This document shows positions 45,881 through 55,362 of a DNA stretch of 64,000 nucleotides, one piece after another. The DNA comes from Anaeromonas gelatinilytica (lineage in GTDB: Bacteria > Bacillota > Clostridia > Tissierellales > SIT17), in the NCBI RefSeq assembly GCF_016820635.1, contig NZ_WSFU01000008.1, forward strand, positions 1 to 64,000. Direction: 5' to 3'. The notes under the pieces were generated by a model, which saw nothing but the letters and a program-made list of their open reading frames with translations, was not told the origin of the DNA and made no database searches. Made by a program: the position numbers and the translations under genes. Positions within the stretch are counted from its first letter, which is position 1; every line of letters begins with the position of its first letter.

Positions 45881-46706
45881 TCTTATTCCTCCATTTAAAT
45901 AGAAGTCCTTGTTTCTTTTTAATGTTACGACTATATACATTTTGAAGAATTTGTCTTAGAGTTTTTACATCCACATACCTAGAAAGCTTACCTTTATCTG
46001 CAATCGAGATAGCTCCGGTTTCTTCTGATACAACTATAGCCAGTGCATCCGATCTTTCAGATATACCCAAAGCTGCTCTATGTCTTGTTCCTAATTCTTT
46101 ATTTATATTCATATTTTCACTTAAAGGCAATACACATCCTGCTGCTCTTATTTTATCATCTTTTATTATCACTGCTCCATCATGTAAAGGAGTATTTGGT
46201 ATAAATATATTAATAAGTAATCCACTAGATACAGTACCATTTATATCATTTCCTGTATCAACTATCTCTCCTAAACCTGTTTCTCTCTCAAACACAATAA
46301 GTGCACCTATCTTTTGTCTTGAAAGAGAAGCCGATGCTTCCACTATCTCTTCAATGACATCAGTAATATCTTCTTCTCTTATTTCTATAAAAGATTTAGT
46401 AAAAAACCTACTCCTACCAATATATTCTAGACCTCTTCTAAGCTCGGGCTGAAATACTATCAATAATGCAATAACCCCTACTGTCATTGTGTTTTGTAAA
46501 ATCCAGTGAGTAGTAAATAATCTTAACCATTCACTTGCTTTAGTAGCTACTAATAAAACAATAATTCCTTTAATAAGTTGCTCTGCTCTAGTTTCTCTGA
46601 CTAAAGTATAAATCTTATAAAAAGCAAAAGCTACTATAATCATATCTATTATATCTCTTATTGTTATATTTAAAAATAGTCCTTTAAAATATTCCAAATC
46701 CAACAC
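45867..46706 (-). CDS. cdaA: diadenylate cyclase CdaA
   Basis: Makes c-di-AMP, which controls potassium uptake and osmotic and wall homeostasis. Three N-terminal helices (about 10-90) are followed by a coiled coil and the DisA_N catalytic domain, with the signature motifs LHDGAVII (DGA) and GTRHRAALG (RHR). The 279-residue length is typical. A GTG at 46706 or the TTG at 46703 is the start. glmM, normally the third gene of this locus, is not here. Confidence 0.95.
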   Translation of the reverse strand: MLDLEYFKGLFLNITIRDIIDMIIVAFAFYKIYTLVRETRAEQLIKGIIVLLVATKASEWLRLFTTHWILQNTMTVGVIALLIVFQPELRRGLEYIGRSRFFTKSFIEIREEDITDVIEEIVEASASLSRQKIGALIVFERETGLGEIVDTGNDINGTVSSGLLINIFIPNTPLHDGAVIIKDDKIRAAGCVLPLSENMNINKELGTRHRAALGISERSDALAIVVSEETGAISIADKGKLSRYVDVKTLRQILQNVYSRNIKKKQGLLFKWRNKNEKD

Positions 46707-46818
46707 CTCTGTATTATAAATTATATTATATATATTTCTATTTTTATTTAATTAATCCTCTAGAAAAATTATATAATATTATTGACTTTTTTAAAACATA
46801 AATAATAATTAAATATAC

Positions 46819-46853
46819 AAAAATTGAGATACCTATTAGATACCTCAATTTTT
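46819..46853 (-). terminator. intrinsic terminator after the CapA-like gene
   Basis: AAAAATTGA/TCAATTTTT outer arms (46819-46827, 46845-46853) with partial inner pairing, 4 bp past the stop codon and ending in a U-run on the minus strand. Confidence 0.85.
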
Positions 46854-46856
46854 ACA

Positions 46857-48059
46857 CTATTCTACTATTTCTATTTCTTCCATTAATTCCATAGTATTAC
46901 TATAAGAATTTTTTAATTTATCTTTCACAGTTTCTGATAATTCATTACTATCTACATAATCCGAAACTGGTAGTATTTTAAACTTGTCTTTTCCATTATT
47001 AGAATATTTATATACCCAAGTAGGAATATAGTTTATTCCATCAATAACAACTTCATCAGTATTTAAATTTTTCTTAAAATCAATATTCACTATTACTCCA
47101 TCCTCGGTATAAATATTGTTTTGTGTTGAAGGTAATGTTTCCCTTCTTTGATTTGATATGAAATTTCCCATGGAATAAATAATAAATTTATCTTCTCCGT
47201 TCTTCTTTATAATTTCAGATCTTTGAATCACATGAGGATGACTACCTAATATAATATCAGCACCCCATTCAAACATTTTATCTGCTAATTCCAATTGCCT
47301 TTCATTAGGTTCTCTATTATACTCATTCCCCCAATGCATAGATACTATTACCTTATCAGATACATTTTTAGCTTGCGTTATATCCTCTTTAATTTTTTCC
47401 TCATCTATTAAATTTATCATATATGATAGTTCTTCTTCACTTAACCTTACATCATTGCCATTTAATCCATAAGTATATGCTAGAAATGATAATACTATTC
47501 CATTTTCTTCTCTAAGCAAAAATCTTGAACCTTCTTCCTTACTAGTACCTATATATTCTAGCCCTTTACTTTTTATATTGTCTATAGTATTTATTATCCC
47601 TTTCTTACCTGTATCTAATGAATGATTATTAGCAGTAGATAATACATCATATCCAGCATATTTCATGGTTTTCATGGTAGACATAGGGCTATTAAACGAT
47701 GGATAACTACTTACATCATATTCATCCCCTGCTGTAGTAGTCTCAAAATTTCCTATAGCTATATCTGACTGCTCTAAATATTTTTTTACAGGTTCAAAAA
47801 CTTCATCAAAATTATATTCACCAGTGTTCGAATCATAAGCAGCTTTAAGTTGACTATTATGGAACATAATATCCCCTGTAGCTGATAATGAAAGATACGA
47901 ATATTCCGGTTTTTCTTCTTCAACTAAATCTTTTTCATCCCCATCGATATCTTCTACAATATCTCCCTTATCTAATCTATTTTCTAAATAGGAATATCCC
48001 AAAAATACTCCCACTATTACAATACCCATTATTATAATAAGTACAATTAATTTTTTCAA
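46857..48059 (-). CDS. CapA family poly-gamma-glutamate-type protein
   Basis: 400-residue CapA/PgsA-like protein: N-terminal helix (about 3-20), a Glu/Asp-rich linker, then a metallophosphoesterase-like CapA domain (about 55-345) with conserved GDIMFHNS, GNFETT, ANNHSLDTG, MHWGNEY and HPHVIQ motifs. Homologues either anchor poly-gamma-glutamate or act as periplasmic phosphatase-like proteins; no capBC partner is adjacent, so a capsule role is unlikely. A TTG start follows GTGAGGT. Alone in its transcript. Confidence 0.88.
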   Translation of the reverse strand: MKKLIVLIIIMGIVIVGVFLGYSYLENRLDKGDIVEDIDGDEKDLVEEEKPEYSYLSLSATGDIMFHNSQLKAAYDSNTGEYNFDEVFEPVKKYLEQSDIAIGNFETTTAGDEYDVSSYPSFNSPMSTMKTMKYAGYDVLSTANNHSLDTGKKGIINTIDNIKSKGLEYIGTSKEEGSRFLLREENGIVLSFLAYTYGLNGNDVRLSEEELSYMINLIDEEKIKEDITQAKNVSDKVIVSMHWGNEYNREPNERQLELADKMFEWGADIILGSHPHVIQRSEIIKKNGEDKFIIYSMGNFISNQRRETLPSTQNNIYTEDGVIVNIDFKKNLNTDEVVIDGINYIPTWVYKYSNNGKDKFKILPVSDYVDSNELSETVKDKLKNSYSNTMELMEEIEIVE

Positions 48060-48128
48060 AACAAAACCTCACTTTATTATTTTTATTATATTATGTCATA
48101 TATATTAAACAAAGAAAAGAATATTATA

Positions 48129-48164
48129 CAAAAGAAGATAGAGTCTAGACTCTATTTTCTTTTG
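48129..48164. terminator. long near-perfect hairpin at the stop of the MASE3-phosphatase gene
   Basis: 18-bp arms with one mismatch (centre at 48146/48147), CAAAAGAAGATAGAGTC against GACTCTATTTTCTTTTG. The stop codon lies in the hairpin tip. U-rich ends on both strands. Confidence 0.8.
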
Positions 48165-49854
48165 TATCTATTATAAACATCGTTATATCATCTTCTATTT
48201 CAGAGTTTCCTCTAAATCTATTTATATCATTAGTTACATTATTTAATATTTCTCTTGATATTAAATGATTTTTTTTCTTAACTAGGCTTATTAATCTTTC
48301 AGAACCATACAAAATATTTTCTTCATTTTGAACCTCTATAACTCCATCAGTATAAAATAAAATTCTATCTCCATCATCTAATTTAATTATCTCATTTCTA
48401 AATTCCGGTTGATAAATATCTCCTAATTTACAAATAGGAAATCCATCTATTAATTCAAGAATATTAATATCACCATTTTCTTTAATATGAATAGGACTAC
48501 AATTATGCCCTGCTGAAGAATAAATGAATTCATTGGTATCTAAATTTAACAATCCATATAACATTACTACATGAGTTTCATCTGGAAAATCAGAATCATT
48601 AAACACCTCATAAAAGTTCTTTAATACATTAGCTGGATTTAAATAAAACTCTTTATCTTCTTCATCATCAAAAGGTGTTAATACTCTATCCGAAAATATC
48701 GTTAGCATTGCTGAAGATACTCCATGTCCTGATACATCTATAAGAAACATTCCTATATGACTATCATCAATTTTGAAGTATTTATAAAAATCTCCACTTA
48801 ATTTACCACAAGGAATATAATCTGACTGAAATTCTATACCTAAATATTTTTCTGTTTTTTTAGGAATCAATGCCATCTGAATTTGTTTAGCTGACTCCAA
48901 TTCATTTATCATCTGACTATTCATATCTTTTAGTTTATAATTAGCTATTGTCATTTCATCTGTTTTTTCTTTTACAACATCTTCCAACTTGTCCACATAT
49001 TCTTTAAGCTCTTCTTTCATTTTAGATACCTTCATATATGGAACTTTTATGTTCTCTATGAATAATACCTTGAATATAATGAAATAAGACATAACCTTAA
49101 AAACATGACCTAAAAAATTTATTCCATCATGAACATCATTATATAAAGTAAATATACTCTCAGAAAATATACTTAACATTAAAGCTGAAAACATGGAAAC
49201 TTTCAAATTATTAGAAACAAATTTATTATCTTTAAACATAAGTGCTATAATAGATAAAATAAATAATGATATAATCAAATACTCCAATCCTATTTTAGTT
49301 GAAGTGAGACCTAAACCTTCAATAAATAAATCCGGTACAATAGCAGTATCATATGCTATGACAAAAACAAGTATTATTGTCACTACTGCACTTACAACAG
49401 TAAAAATTTTTTTGTTTATTTTAGTTTTAGTATCTTCAGAAATTAAATTAGCAACCAATATTCCTAATGCCAATAAAAGCCTAGAAAATATCCAATAAGC
49501 TGTCGGTTTTTGAACTGTATTTGGTGTTATAAAATCTGGCATACCATTATAAGATAATAAATGAAATATATCCAATAAACCAACTATAAAAAAAGTATTA
49601 GCATATATAATATTCTTTAATTTATCATTAAAATCATATATATTATATAAAGCTAAAAAGATAGAAAGAGCTACTAATACACTAAGTATCTCCAATAATG
49701 TATGAAATACAAGAAATAATTCTTCATTTAATACTAGATCAAAAATATCTGTATATATTATTACTACCATGCTTAATATTCCTAGTACTATAGTATTTAA
49801 TAGAGGTATATAATCCTTATCAAATTCAAAGCTTAATTCTTTCTTCCTAATCAT
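48145..49854 (-). CDS. MASE3-linked SpoIIE/PP2C-type phosphatase
   Basis: 569 residues. The N-terminal MASE3-like membrane sensor (about 15-275, about 8-9 helices) includes the conserved GLLDIFHLLSYNGM segment. A coiled coil (about 285-330) leads to a PP2C-type SpoIIE domain (about 335-565) with LSGDFYKYFKIDD, IDVSGHG and DDGDRILFYTDGVIE metal-site motifs. Such proteins dephosphorylate anti-sigma-antagonist proteins in stress or sporulation signalling. No anti-sigma gene is adjacent, so the pathway is open. Divergent from a second PP2C gene. Confidence 0.92.
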   Translation of the reverse strand: MIRKKELSFEFDKDYIPLLNTIVLGILSMVVIIYTDIFDLVLNEELFLVFHTLLEILSVLVALSIFLALYNIYDFNDKLKNIIYANTFFIVGLLDIFHLLSYNGMPDFITPNTVQKPTAYWIFSRLLLALGILVANLISEDTKTKINKKIFTVVSAVVTIILVFVIAYDTAIVPDLFIEGLGLTSTKIGLEYLIISLFILSIIALMFKDNKFVSNNLKVSMFSALMLSIFSESIFTLYNDVHDGINFLGHVFKVMSYFIIFKVLFIENIKVPYMKVSKMKEELKEYVDKLEDVVKEKTDEMTIANYKLKDMNSQMINELESAKQIQMALIPKKTEKYLGIEFQSDYIPCGKLSGDFYKYFKIDDSHIGMFLIDVSGHGVSSAMLTIFSDRVLTPFDDEEDKEFYLNPANVLKNFYEVFNDSDFPDETHVVMLYGLLNLDTNEFIYSSAGHNCSPIHIKENGDINILELIDGFPICKLGDIYQPEFRNEIIKLDDGDRILFYTDGVIEVQNEENILYGSERLISLVKKKNHLISREILNNVTNDINRFRGNSEIEDDITMFIIDTKENRV

Positions 49855-50253
49855 GATCCACCTCCATTTTAAAACACCATAAAATTAATGTATCAAAATT
49901 TGTATAATTATGTATCATTATACCAAAAAAGGATACAAAATAATAGCTTTTTAAAACTAATAAATCTTATTTATTTTAAATTATCGACATTTTTAATACT
50001 TAAATCTATCATAATTTTAACCTTCAATAAATCTCTTTATATAATTAATTATTTAATCACAATTACCATAACAAATATTGAATCTTATTCTTCTATTCTC
50101 TATTTTTTAATAATTATTAAATCTCTATATTTCATAATTAGACCTTTAATGGTATAATTATCTTATAATCTACACATTTTTCCAACATAATATATGTTCT
50201 ATCAACATTATATCATCAATTATATAGCAACTGGACTAAGGGGGAGAATTAAA
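49855..50253. other. divergent intergenic region
   Basis: About 400 bp of very AT-rich DNA between two divergent phosphatase genes. A hydrophobic plus-strand frame across 49888-50157 has no ribosome binding site and low-complexity composition, so I do not call it. Promoters for both genes must lie here; no motif stands out. Confidence 0.6.
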
Positions 50254-51387
50254 ATGAAAAATAATATTTTAATAGCGTCTAAATTTGCTAAGGATTTAAC
50301 CCAGATATCTTCTATAATTAATTCTACAATGGAAGATATTTTTATTTTTAAAGCTTGTGACGGTATCGAGACCCTAGAAACAATTTATTCTAACAATATT
50401 GATTTGATTATTGTTGATTTAAATTTACCTAAGAAAGACGGATTAAAAGTTATAGAAACAATAAAATATAGTTCTATCTATAAAGATATACCAGTTATCA
50501 TATATACTTCAAATACTAACAAAGAGATTATTAATAAAACATTAGACTTAGACGTAATGGGTTGCTATTTTAAACCATTAAGTTCAGAAGATATAAACTA
50601 TTTTTTACCTATAAAAATTAAAACTGCTTTGAAATTCTATAGTCACAGAAAATATCTTTTAAAAGTAATTGAATCAAATAAAGAGGATTTAAAATTAGCA
50701 AAAATACTACAAAATTCTTTAATGTTCAATTATAAAAATGATATTAATGTTGAAATGATTGGAAAATACTTGCCTTCCGATGGATTAGGAGGAGATTGCT
50801 ATGACTCTATCATTATTAATGACAAAACATGGTTTATGATTGCTGATGTAATGGGACATGGAGTAACTTCTGCCATGGTATCTTTTATGGTTAAGGCGTT
50901 ATTCAACCAATTAGTAACTTATGATTTATCTCCAAAAGAATTATTAAAAGCAATGAATACTACGTATTGCAATATGATAGGTGTTGACCATAATATTATA
51001 TTTTCTATATTTATTGGAACTATTTCTAATAATGAATTTACATTTTCTTCTGCAGGACATCCTTATCCAATAGTATACAATAATGAGAAAAGTAAAATTT
51101 CTTTTCTAGAAAATACTAATATGCTGATGGGCATAACACCAGAAACAACTTTCGATGAGTGTAAACAAAATATTAATTCAAAAGATTTAGTATTTCTATA
51201 TACAGATGGACTTTATGAAAGAAATAACTCTACCCAAGGTTTAGATACATTAATAAACTATGCTAAAGTTCATCAAAATCTATTATCTGAAAATCCAGAA
51301 CTATTCTTAAATGATATATTAAATGAATTTACTATAAACAACTCTATAGATGATGATATAGCTTTATTAATGATAAAAAAGAAGTAA
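50254..51387 (+). CDS. receiver-domain SpoIIE/PP2C-type phosphatase (RsbU-like)
   Basis: 377 residues from ATG 50254 behind AAGGGGGAG; the longer frame to 50194 is unlikely. A receiver domain (about 1-125) with phosphoacceptor Asp in LIIVDLNLPKKDG is followed by a PP2C phosphatase domain (about 150-375) with LGGDCYDS, IADVMGHG and LVFLYTDGLYERN metal sites. So phosphorylation of the receiver should set phosphatase activity. No histidine kinase is adjacent. A divergent MASE3-linked PP2C protein may share its target. Confidence 0.92.
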   Translation: MKNNILIASKFAKDLTQISSIINSTMEDIFIFKACDGIETLETIYSNNIDLIIVDLNLPKKDGLKVIETIKYSSIYKDIPVIIYTSNTNKEIINKTLDLDVMGCYFKPLSSEDINYFLPIKIKTALKFYSHRKYLLKVIESNKEDLKLAKILQNSLMFNYKNDINVEMIGKYLPSDGLGGDCYDSIIINDKTWFMIADVMGHGVTSAMVSFMVKALFNQLVTYDLSPKELLKAMNTTYCNMIGVDHNIIFSIFIGTISNNEFTFSSAGHPYPIVYNNEKSKISFLENTNMLMGITPETTFDECKQNINSKDLVFLYTDGLYERNNSTQGLDTLINYAKVHQNLLSENPELFLNDILNEFTINNSIDDDIALLMIKKK

Positions 51388-51412
51388 AGGAAAAATTCCC
51401 TTTACTTCTTTT
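51379..51412. terminator. bidirectional terminator
   Basis: AAAGAAGTAAAGG pairs with CCTTTACTTCTTT (stem at 51379-51412), placed between the convergent phosphatase and rubrerythrin genes; U-rich ends on both strands. Confidence 0.9.
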
Positions 51413-51423
51413 CGTATACTAAA

Positions 51424-51984
51424 TTATTTTGTAAAAGCTGTAAACTTATTTCTTCTTGCACCACAAATTGGACAAACATCTGGTGCACCATCGATAGCAG
51501 TATATCCACATACATCACATATGTATATATCCTCTACATTATAATCTTCTCCCTTATCTACTGCTTTTTTAGCTTCAAGATATAATTTTTCATGTATTTT
51601 TTCTGCTTCAATAGCATAATGCATAGATTGTATAGCAGACTTTTCGCCTTGCATCTTAGCAACTTCTAAATATGCTGGATACATTTGATGTATTTCAAAG
51701 TGTTCTCCATCTGCAGCCCATTGAAGATGAGATGAAGTATTATCCACACCAAACCCTGCGTTTGATGCCACTAAAAATTCTCCTTCTTCATTTCCTAATG
51801 CATTAAAATGATTTGATGCATGTACTTCCTCTGCATAAGCTATTGCAGTAAATAATCTAGCTACATTTGGAAATCCCTCTTTTTCTGCCTTATCCGACCA
51901 TACTTTATATCTCATATGAGCCTGTGATTCTCCTCCAAATGCTGATCTAAGATTTGCAGCTGTCATATCATTCATATTTAACAT
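51424..51984 (-). CDS. rbr: rubrerythrin
   Basis: 186-residue non-haem iron peroxidase that reduces H2O2 in anaerobes. The ferritin-like four-helix domain provides the diiron ligands (E in FGGESQAH, EEVHASNHF, and EAEKIHEKLY). The C-terminal rubredoxin domain has both iron-binding pairs, CDVCGYTA and CPICGA. Typical length, ATG behind AGGATG. It follows a terminator shared with the convergent phosphatase gene. Linked in this window with fprA as oxygen defence. Confidence 0.97.
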   Translation of the reverse strand: MLNMNDMTAANLRSAFGGESQAHMRYKVWSDKAEKEGFPNVARLFTAIAYAEEVHASNHFNALGNEEGEFLVASNAGFGVDNTSSHLQWAADGEHFEIHQMYPAYLEVAKMQGEKSAIQSMHYAIEAEKIHEKLYLEAKKAVDKGEDYNVEDIYICDVCGYTAIDGAPDVCPICGARRNKFTAFTK

Positions 51985-52023
51985 CCTCCTTGTAATTTAT
52001 ATATAATATCTTGCCAATAAATA

Positions 52024-52066
52024 ATATACCCAATAAATTCTAAATAAAACAATTTATTGGGTATAT
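52024..52066. terminator. intrinsic terminator after the CoA-disulfide reductase-type gene
   Basis: ATATACCCAATAAATT/AATTTATTGGGTATAT, 16-bp arms (52024-52039, 52051-52066), 31 bp past the stop codon; a single strong hairpin of low GC. Confidence 0.8.
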
Positions 52067-52096
52067 ATTTTTATTATTTAATGTCTTAACTCCATA

Positions 52097-54604
52097 TTAT
52101 ATAAACAAATTAACATTTGATTCTTCTGCTGCTCCTAGATAATTTGCAACTCCACTAATCTCTACTCCATCGATTAACTCTTCTTTTGTAATTCCCATTA
52201 CATCCATACTCATAGCACAAGCTACTATTCTTACTCCATTTTCTTGGGCTTTCTTCATTAATTCTTCTAATGAATCTATATTTTTATCATTCATCACTTT
52301 TCTTATCATTTTAGAACCCATACCTGCCATATTCATCCTAGATAATCCTAATTTTTTACTACCCCTAGGCATCATTTTGCTAAACATTTTATCCATAAAT
52401 CCCTTATTTACATTTACTTTTTCAGGTTTTCTTAAAACATTTAATCCCCAAAAAGTAAAGAACATAGTAACCTTTCTTCCCATTGCTGCTGCTCCATTTG
52501 CTATTATAAATGAAGCTATGGCTTTGTCTAAATCTCCACTAAAAACTACCATGCTTTTATCATTTCTTTGTGATGCAGTTAGAACAGATTGTGTTTTAGT
52601 AACTTGTTTTCCTAATCCTTTTTTAATTATAGCAGCAAAGGATCTATCTCTTTTTTCTGTCTTAATAAGAATATTTCCCGTAGTTTTACACCATGTCTTA
52701 ATATCTGACATAAATCCTGGATCTGTAGCTTCTACTTCTAATATATCTCCATTTTTCAATTCCTTCATTTTATTAAAAACTTGCATTATTGGTCCAGGAC
52801 ATTGTAATCCACAGGCATTAAGTTTCACCGTTTCACCCATTTCATCATTATTAATCTCTTCCACATGCTCAGGATTTCCTGCCTCATCATATTCAATCCC
52901 TGAATCACATATTTGTCCTCTACATTTATCTCCATCATCTTGACAGAACATGCAACTATAAGTCGTATATCCACCACTTAAATTCTTAACATTCTTAAAA
53001 CCTTTTTGTTTTAATATTCTAGTAGCAATATACCCTCTAACACCAATAGCACAATATAATACTATAAGTTTATTTTTATCTAACTCATCATATCTATTTC
53101 TTAATTCATCTACACTTATATTTATAGATCCTTCAATATATCCCAATTCTCTTTCTATTTCTTCTCTTACATCTAAAATGATAGTATTATTTGTGTCTAA
53201 ATCTTCTAATTCATTCCAATGAATAATATCCATATCCCCTTTAAGAATATTCTCAGCAGTAAATCCTGCCATGTTTACCGGATCCTTAGCTGATGAATAA
53301 GGTGGTGCATAAGCTAATTCAAGCTCCTTTAAATCATAAATAGTACTATTAAATCTAATGGCAGTAGCTATTACATCTACCCGTTTATCAACTCCATCAT
53401 ATCCTACAATTTGAGCCCCTAATACTTTACCTTCTTTATCAAATATAAGTTTTATAGTCATAGGTATTGCTCCGGGATAATATCCAGCATTTGATTTTGA
53501 ATGAATTATTGAAGTAAAGTAATCATCTTTATCTTTTTTACCATTTCTCTTCAATGTTTTTTCATTAATACCTGTATTACCTACTGTTAAATCAAACACT
53601 TTTGCAATTGATGTTCCTTGAGTTCCATTGTATCCTTCTTCTCTACCAACTATATTATTAGCAACTATTCTTCCTTGCTTATTTGCAGGTCCAGCTAAGG
53701 GAACCATTGTTTTATCCTTAGTATTAAAATCAATGACTTCTATAGCATCCCCTAATGCATAAATACTTTTATCAGAAGTCCTTAAATATTTATCAACTAC
53801 TATTCCTCCCCTTTGATTCATCTCAAGATCAGATTCTTTAGCTAAAGAAGAATTTGGTCTAACTCCTATTGAAAGAAGAACAATATCTGATACTATTTCT
53901 TTTCCACTTTGTAATACGACAGTAGTACTTCCATTACTATTATTTTTAAACTCTTTAACTCCATCTTCTAATATCAAGTTTACATCCTTACTTCTAATAT
54001 GATTATGAACTATCTGAGCCATTTCATAATCAACTGGTGCCATAACTTGATCTGCCATCTCTACTATTGATACATCTAATCCACTATCATGTAAATTTTC
54101 TGCCATTTCCAAACCAATAAATCCACCACCGATTACAGTTGCTCTCTTGGGCTTTTTCTCATCTATATAATCTTTTATCTTATCAGTATCTGGTATATTC
54201 CATAATGTAAAAATATTATCTGAATCTATTCCTTTTATAGGTGGCCTTAACGGAGTAGAACCAGGTGAAAGAACCAATATATCATATGACTCTCTATATT
54301 TCTTGTCTTCATCAAGCTTCTTAACTACAACTTCCTTGTTTTCTCTATCTATACTTAACACTTCATTTTTCACTCTAACATCTATATTGAATCTTTTATT
54401 CATATCTTCTGGAGTCTGAAGTAATAAGGCATCTCTCTCTTCAATAGTTCCTCCAATATAATAAGGTAATCCACAGTTTGCAAAGGAAATATATTCTCCC
54501 CTTTCAAACATAATTATTTCCATATTTTCATCCATTCTTCTAAGCCTTGCAGCAGTACTAGCTCCACCAGCAACTCCCCCAACTATAAGAACCTTCCTTG
54601 ACAT
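52097..54604 (-). CDS. multidomain CoA-disulfide reductase / rhodanese / TusA / DsrE protein
   Basis: 835 residues from ATG 54604, preceded by GGAGGG. Domains in order: FAD/NAD(P)-disulfide oxidoreductase (about 1-450; GGVAGGAST and the redox cysteine in FANCGLPYYIGG as in CoADR), rhodanese (about 460-550; catalytic loop CAIGVRGY), TusA sulfur carrier (about 585-660; CGLQCPGPIM) and DsrE-like domain (about 680-835; FSGDLDKAIA). Between them is a Cys-rich linker. The protein probably moves persulfide sulfur from a thiol pool to a carrier. An ArsR regulator is directly upstream, and a shared 12-mer lies before both genes. Confidence 0.93.
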   Translation of the reverse strand: MSRKVLIVGGVAGGASTAARLRRMDENMEIIMFERGEYISFANCGLPYYIGGTIEERDALLLQTPEDMNKRFNIDVRVKNEVLSIDRENKEVVVKKLDEDKKYRESYDILVLSPGSTPLRPPIKGIDSDNIFTLWNIPDTDKIKDYIDEKKPKRATVIGGGFIGLEMAENLHDSGLDVSIVEMADQVMAPVDYEMAQIVHNHIRSKDVNLILEDGVKEFKNNSNGSTTVVLQSGKEIVSDIVLLSIGVRPNSSLAKESDLEMNQRGGIVVDKYLRTSDKSIYALGDAIEVIDFNTKDKTMVPLAGPANKQGRIVANNIVGREEGYNGTQGTSIAKVFDLTVGNTGINEKTLKRNGKKDKDDYFTSIIHSKSNAGYYPGAIPMTIKLIFDKEGKVLGAQIVGYDGVDKRVDVIATAIRFNSTIYDLKELELAYAPPYSSAKDPVNMAGFTAENILKGDMDIIHWNELEDLDTNNTIILDVREEIERELGYIEGSINISVDELRNRYDELDKNKLIVLYCAIGVRGYIATRILKQKGFKNVKNLSGGYTTYSCMFCQDDGDKCRGQICDSGIEYDEAGNPEHVEEINNDEMGETVKLNACGLQCPGPIMQVFNKMKELKNGDILEVEATDPGFMSDIKTWCKTTGNILIKTEKRDRSFAAIIKKGLGKQVTKTQSVLTASQRNDKSMVVFSGDLDKAIASFIIANGAAAMGRKVTMFFTFWGLNVLRKPEKVNVNKGFMDKMFSKMMPRGSKKLGLSRMNMAGMGSKMIRKVMNDKNIDSLEELMKKAQENGVRIVACAMSMDVMGITKEELIDGVEISGVANYLGAAEESNVNLFI

Positions 54605-54640
54605 TAATAATCCCTCCATTAACATTATATTTGTATATAT

Positions 54641-54652
54641 TGATATTACGAT
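54641..54652. promoter_or_regulatory. candidate operator TGATATTACGAT before the CoA-disulfide reductase-type gene
   Basis: This 12-mer begins 37 bp upstream of the gene's start codon. It matches 11 of 12 positions of TGATTTTACGAT located 29 bp before the upstream arsR start, suggesting one regulator for both. Confidence 0.45.
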
Positions 54653-54692
54653 TCATTTGTTAAAATAAACACATGTTTAAACATATAAAAAT

Positions 54693-54971
54693 TTACAAGA
54701 TAGAAGTAACTATTTTTTTAGCATCTTCATTTATTACATAATAATTAATTTCCGTACCATTTCTTCTACCCTCTATAATACCTGCAGCTTTAAGTTTACT
54801 TAAATGTTGAGAAACAGTAGATTGAGGAGCATTCAAACAACTTTGCATAGTGGTAACATTTCTACCTTCTTTCTCTATTAATCCCTGTACAATACACAAT
54901 CTAATGGGATGTGCTAATGCTTTTAATATTTCCGATTTATCATTAAACAAATCTAATTTATCAGTATTCAT
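54693..54971 (-). CDS. ArsR-family regulator, possible sulfur/persulfide sensor
   Basis: 92 residues from ATG 54971 behind AGGAGAG. The winged-helix core is complete (recognition helix around PQSTVSQHLSKLKAAGI). Two cysteines, C26 and C45 (MQSCLNAP), are visible, but the C-terminal partner cysteine of BigR/SqrR persulfide sensors is absent. Inducer is therefore uncertain; a thiol-based signal is plausible. It precedes the multidomain sulfur-transfer gene, with a shared operator-like motif before each gene. Confidence 0.88.
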   Translation of the reverse strand: MNTDKLDLFNDKSEILKALAHPIRLCIVQGLIEKEGRNVTTMQSCLNAPQSTVSQHLSKLKAAGIIEGRRNGTEINYYVINEDAKKIVTSIL

Positions 54972-54999
54972 ATTAATCTCTCCTAATATCATTATATTA

Positions 55000-55011
55000 T
55001 GATTTTACGAT
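55000..55011. promoter_or_regulatory. candidate operator TGATTTTACGAT before the arsR gene
   Basis: One of a near-identical pair (the other at 54641-54652). It lies within a partial AT-rich dyad (ATATTATGATTTTACGATAT) just upstream of the arsR start, the typical place for an autoregulatory site. Confidence 0.45.
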
Positions 55012-55155
55012 ATAATTTACACTTTTGCAAGTTCTTTAATCATTTATTATAAAATAAGTAATTTTTGTGTTATTACATTATATTTTTATCACAGTAATAT
55101 ATGATTCTACGTAATATATAAGGAAAAGAAACTTTAGAGTATAAGGAGGGTTTAT

Positions 55156-55344
55156 ATGGATAATAAAATGTGCCCCAATGATGAATATGATATCGATAGT
55201 CGTCATTACAAATTAGCTCATGCTTATATACCTTACCAAAATATGTGTAAAATATATGATTTAAAAGAAGCCTTATGTAAAGGAACTCTTTTTCCTGAGT
55301 TATATATGCCATATAAAAAATATGATAGAAGAAAAAAATATTAA
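55156..55344 (+). CDS. cotJA: spore coat-associated protein CotJA
   Basis: 62-residue CotJA-type protein (core AHAYIPYQNMCKIYDLKEAL, Tyr-rich, then a GTLFPELYMPY motif that defines the family). Begins the cotJABC operon with ATG behind AAGGAGGG. In Bacillus the operon is transcribed by mother-cell sigma-E; I could not find a convincing sigma-E promoter here. Its 3' end is followed by a good ribosome binding site for cotJB. Confidence 0.9.
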   Translation: MDNKMCPNDEYDIDSRHYKLAHAYIPYQNMCKIYDLKEALCKGTLFPELYMPYKKYDRRKKY

Positions 55345-55362
55345 ATTGCTGGAGGTGTTTTA

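Noticed and set aside
49888-50157. 89-codon hydrophobic plus-strand frame
   Set aside because: Ile/Leu/Tyr-rich low-complexity translation of AT-rich DNA without ribosome binding site, in a divergent promoter region.
55073-55312. 79-codon minus-strand frame antisense to cotJA
   Set aside because: Overlaps the well-supported cotJA gene and its leader, and has no ribosome binding site or recognisable domain.
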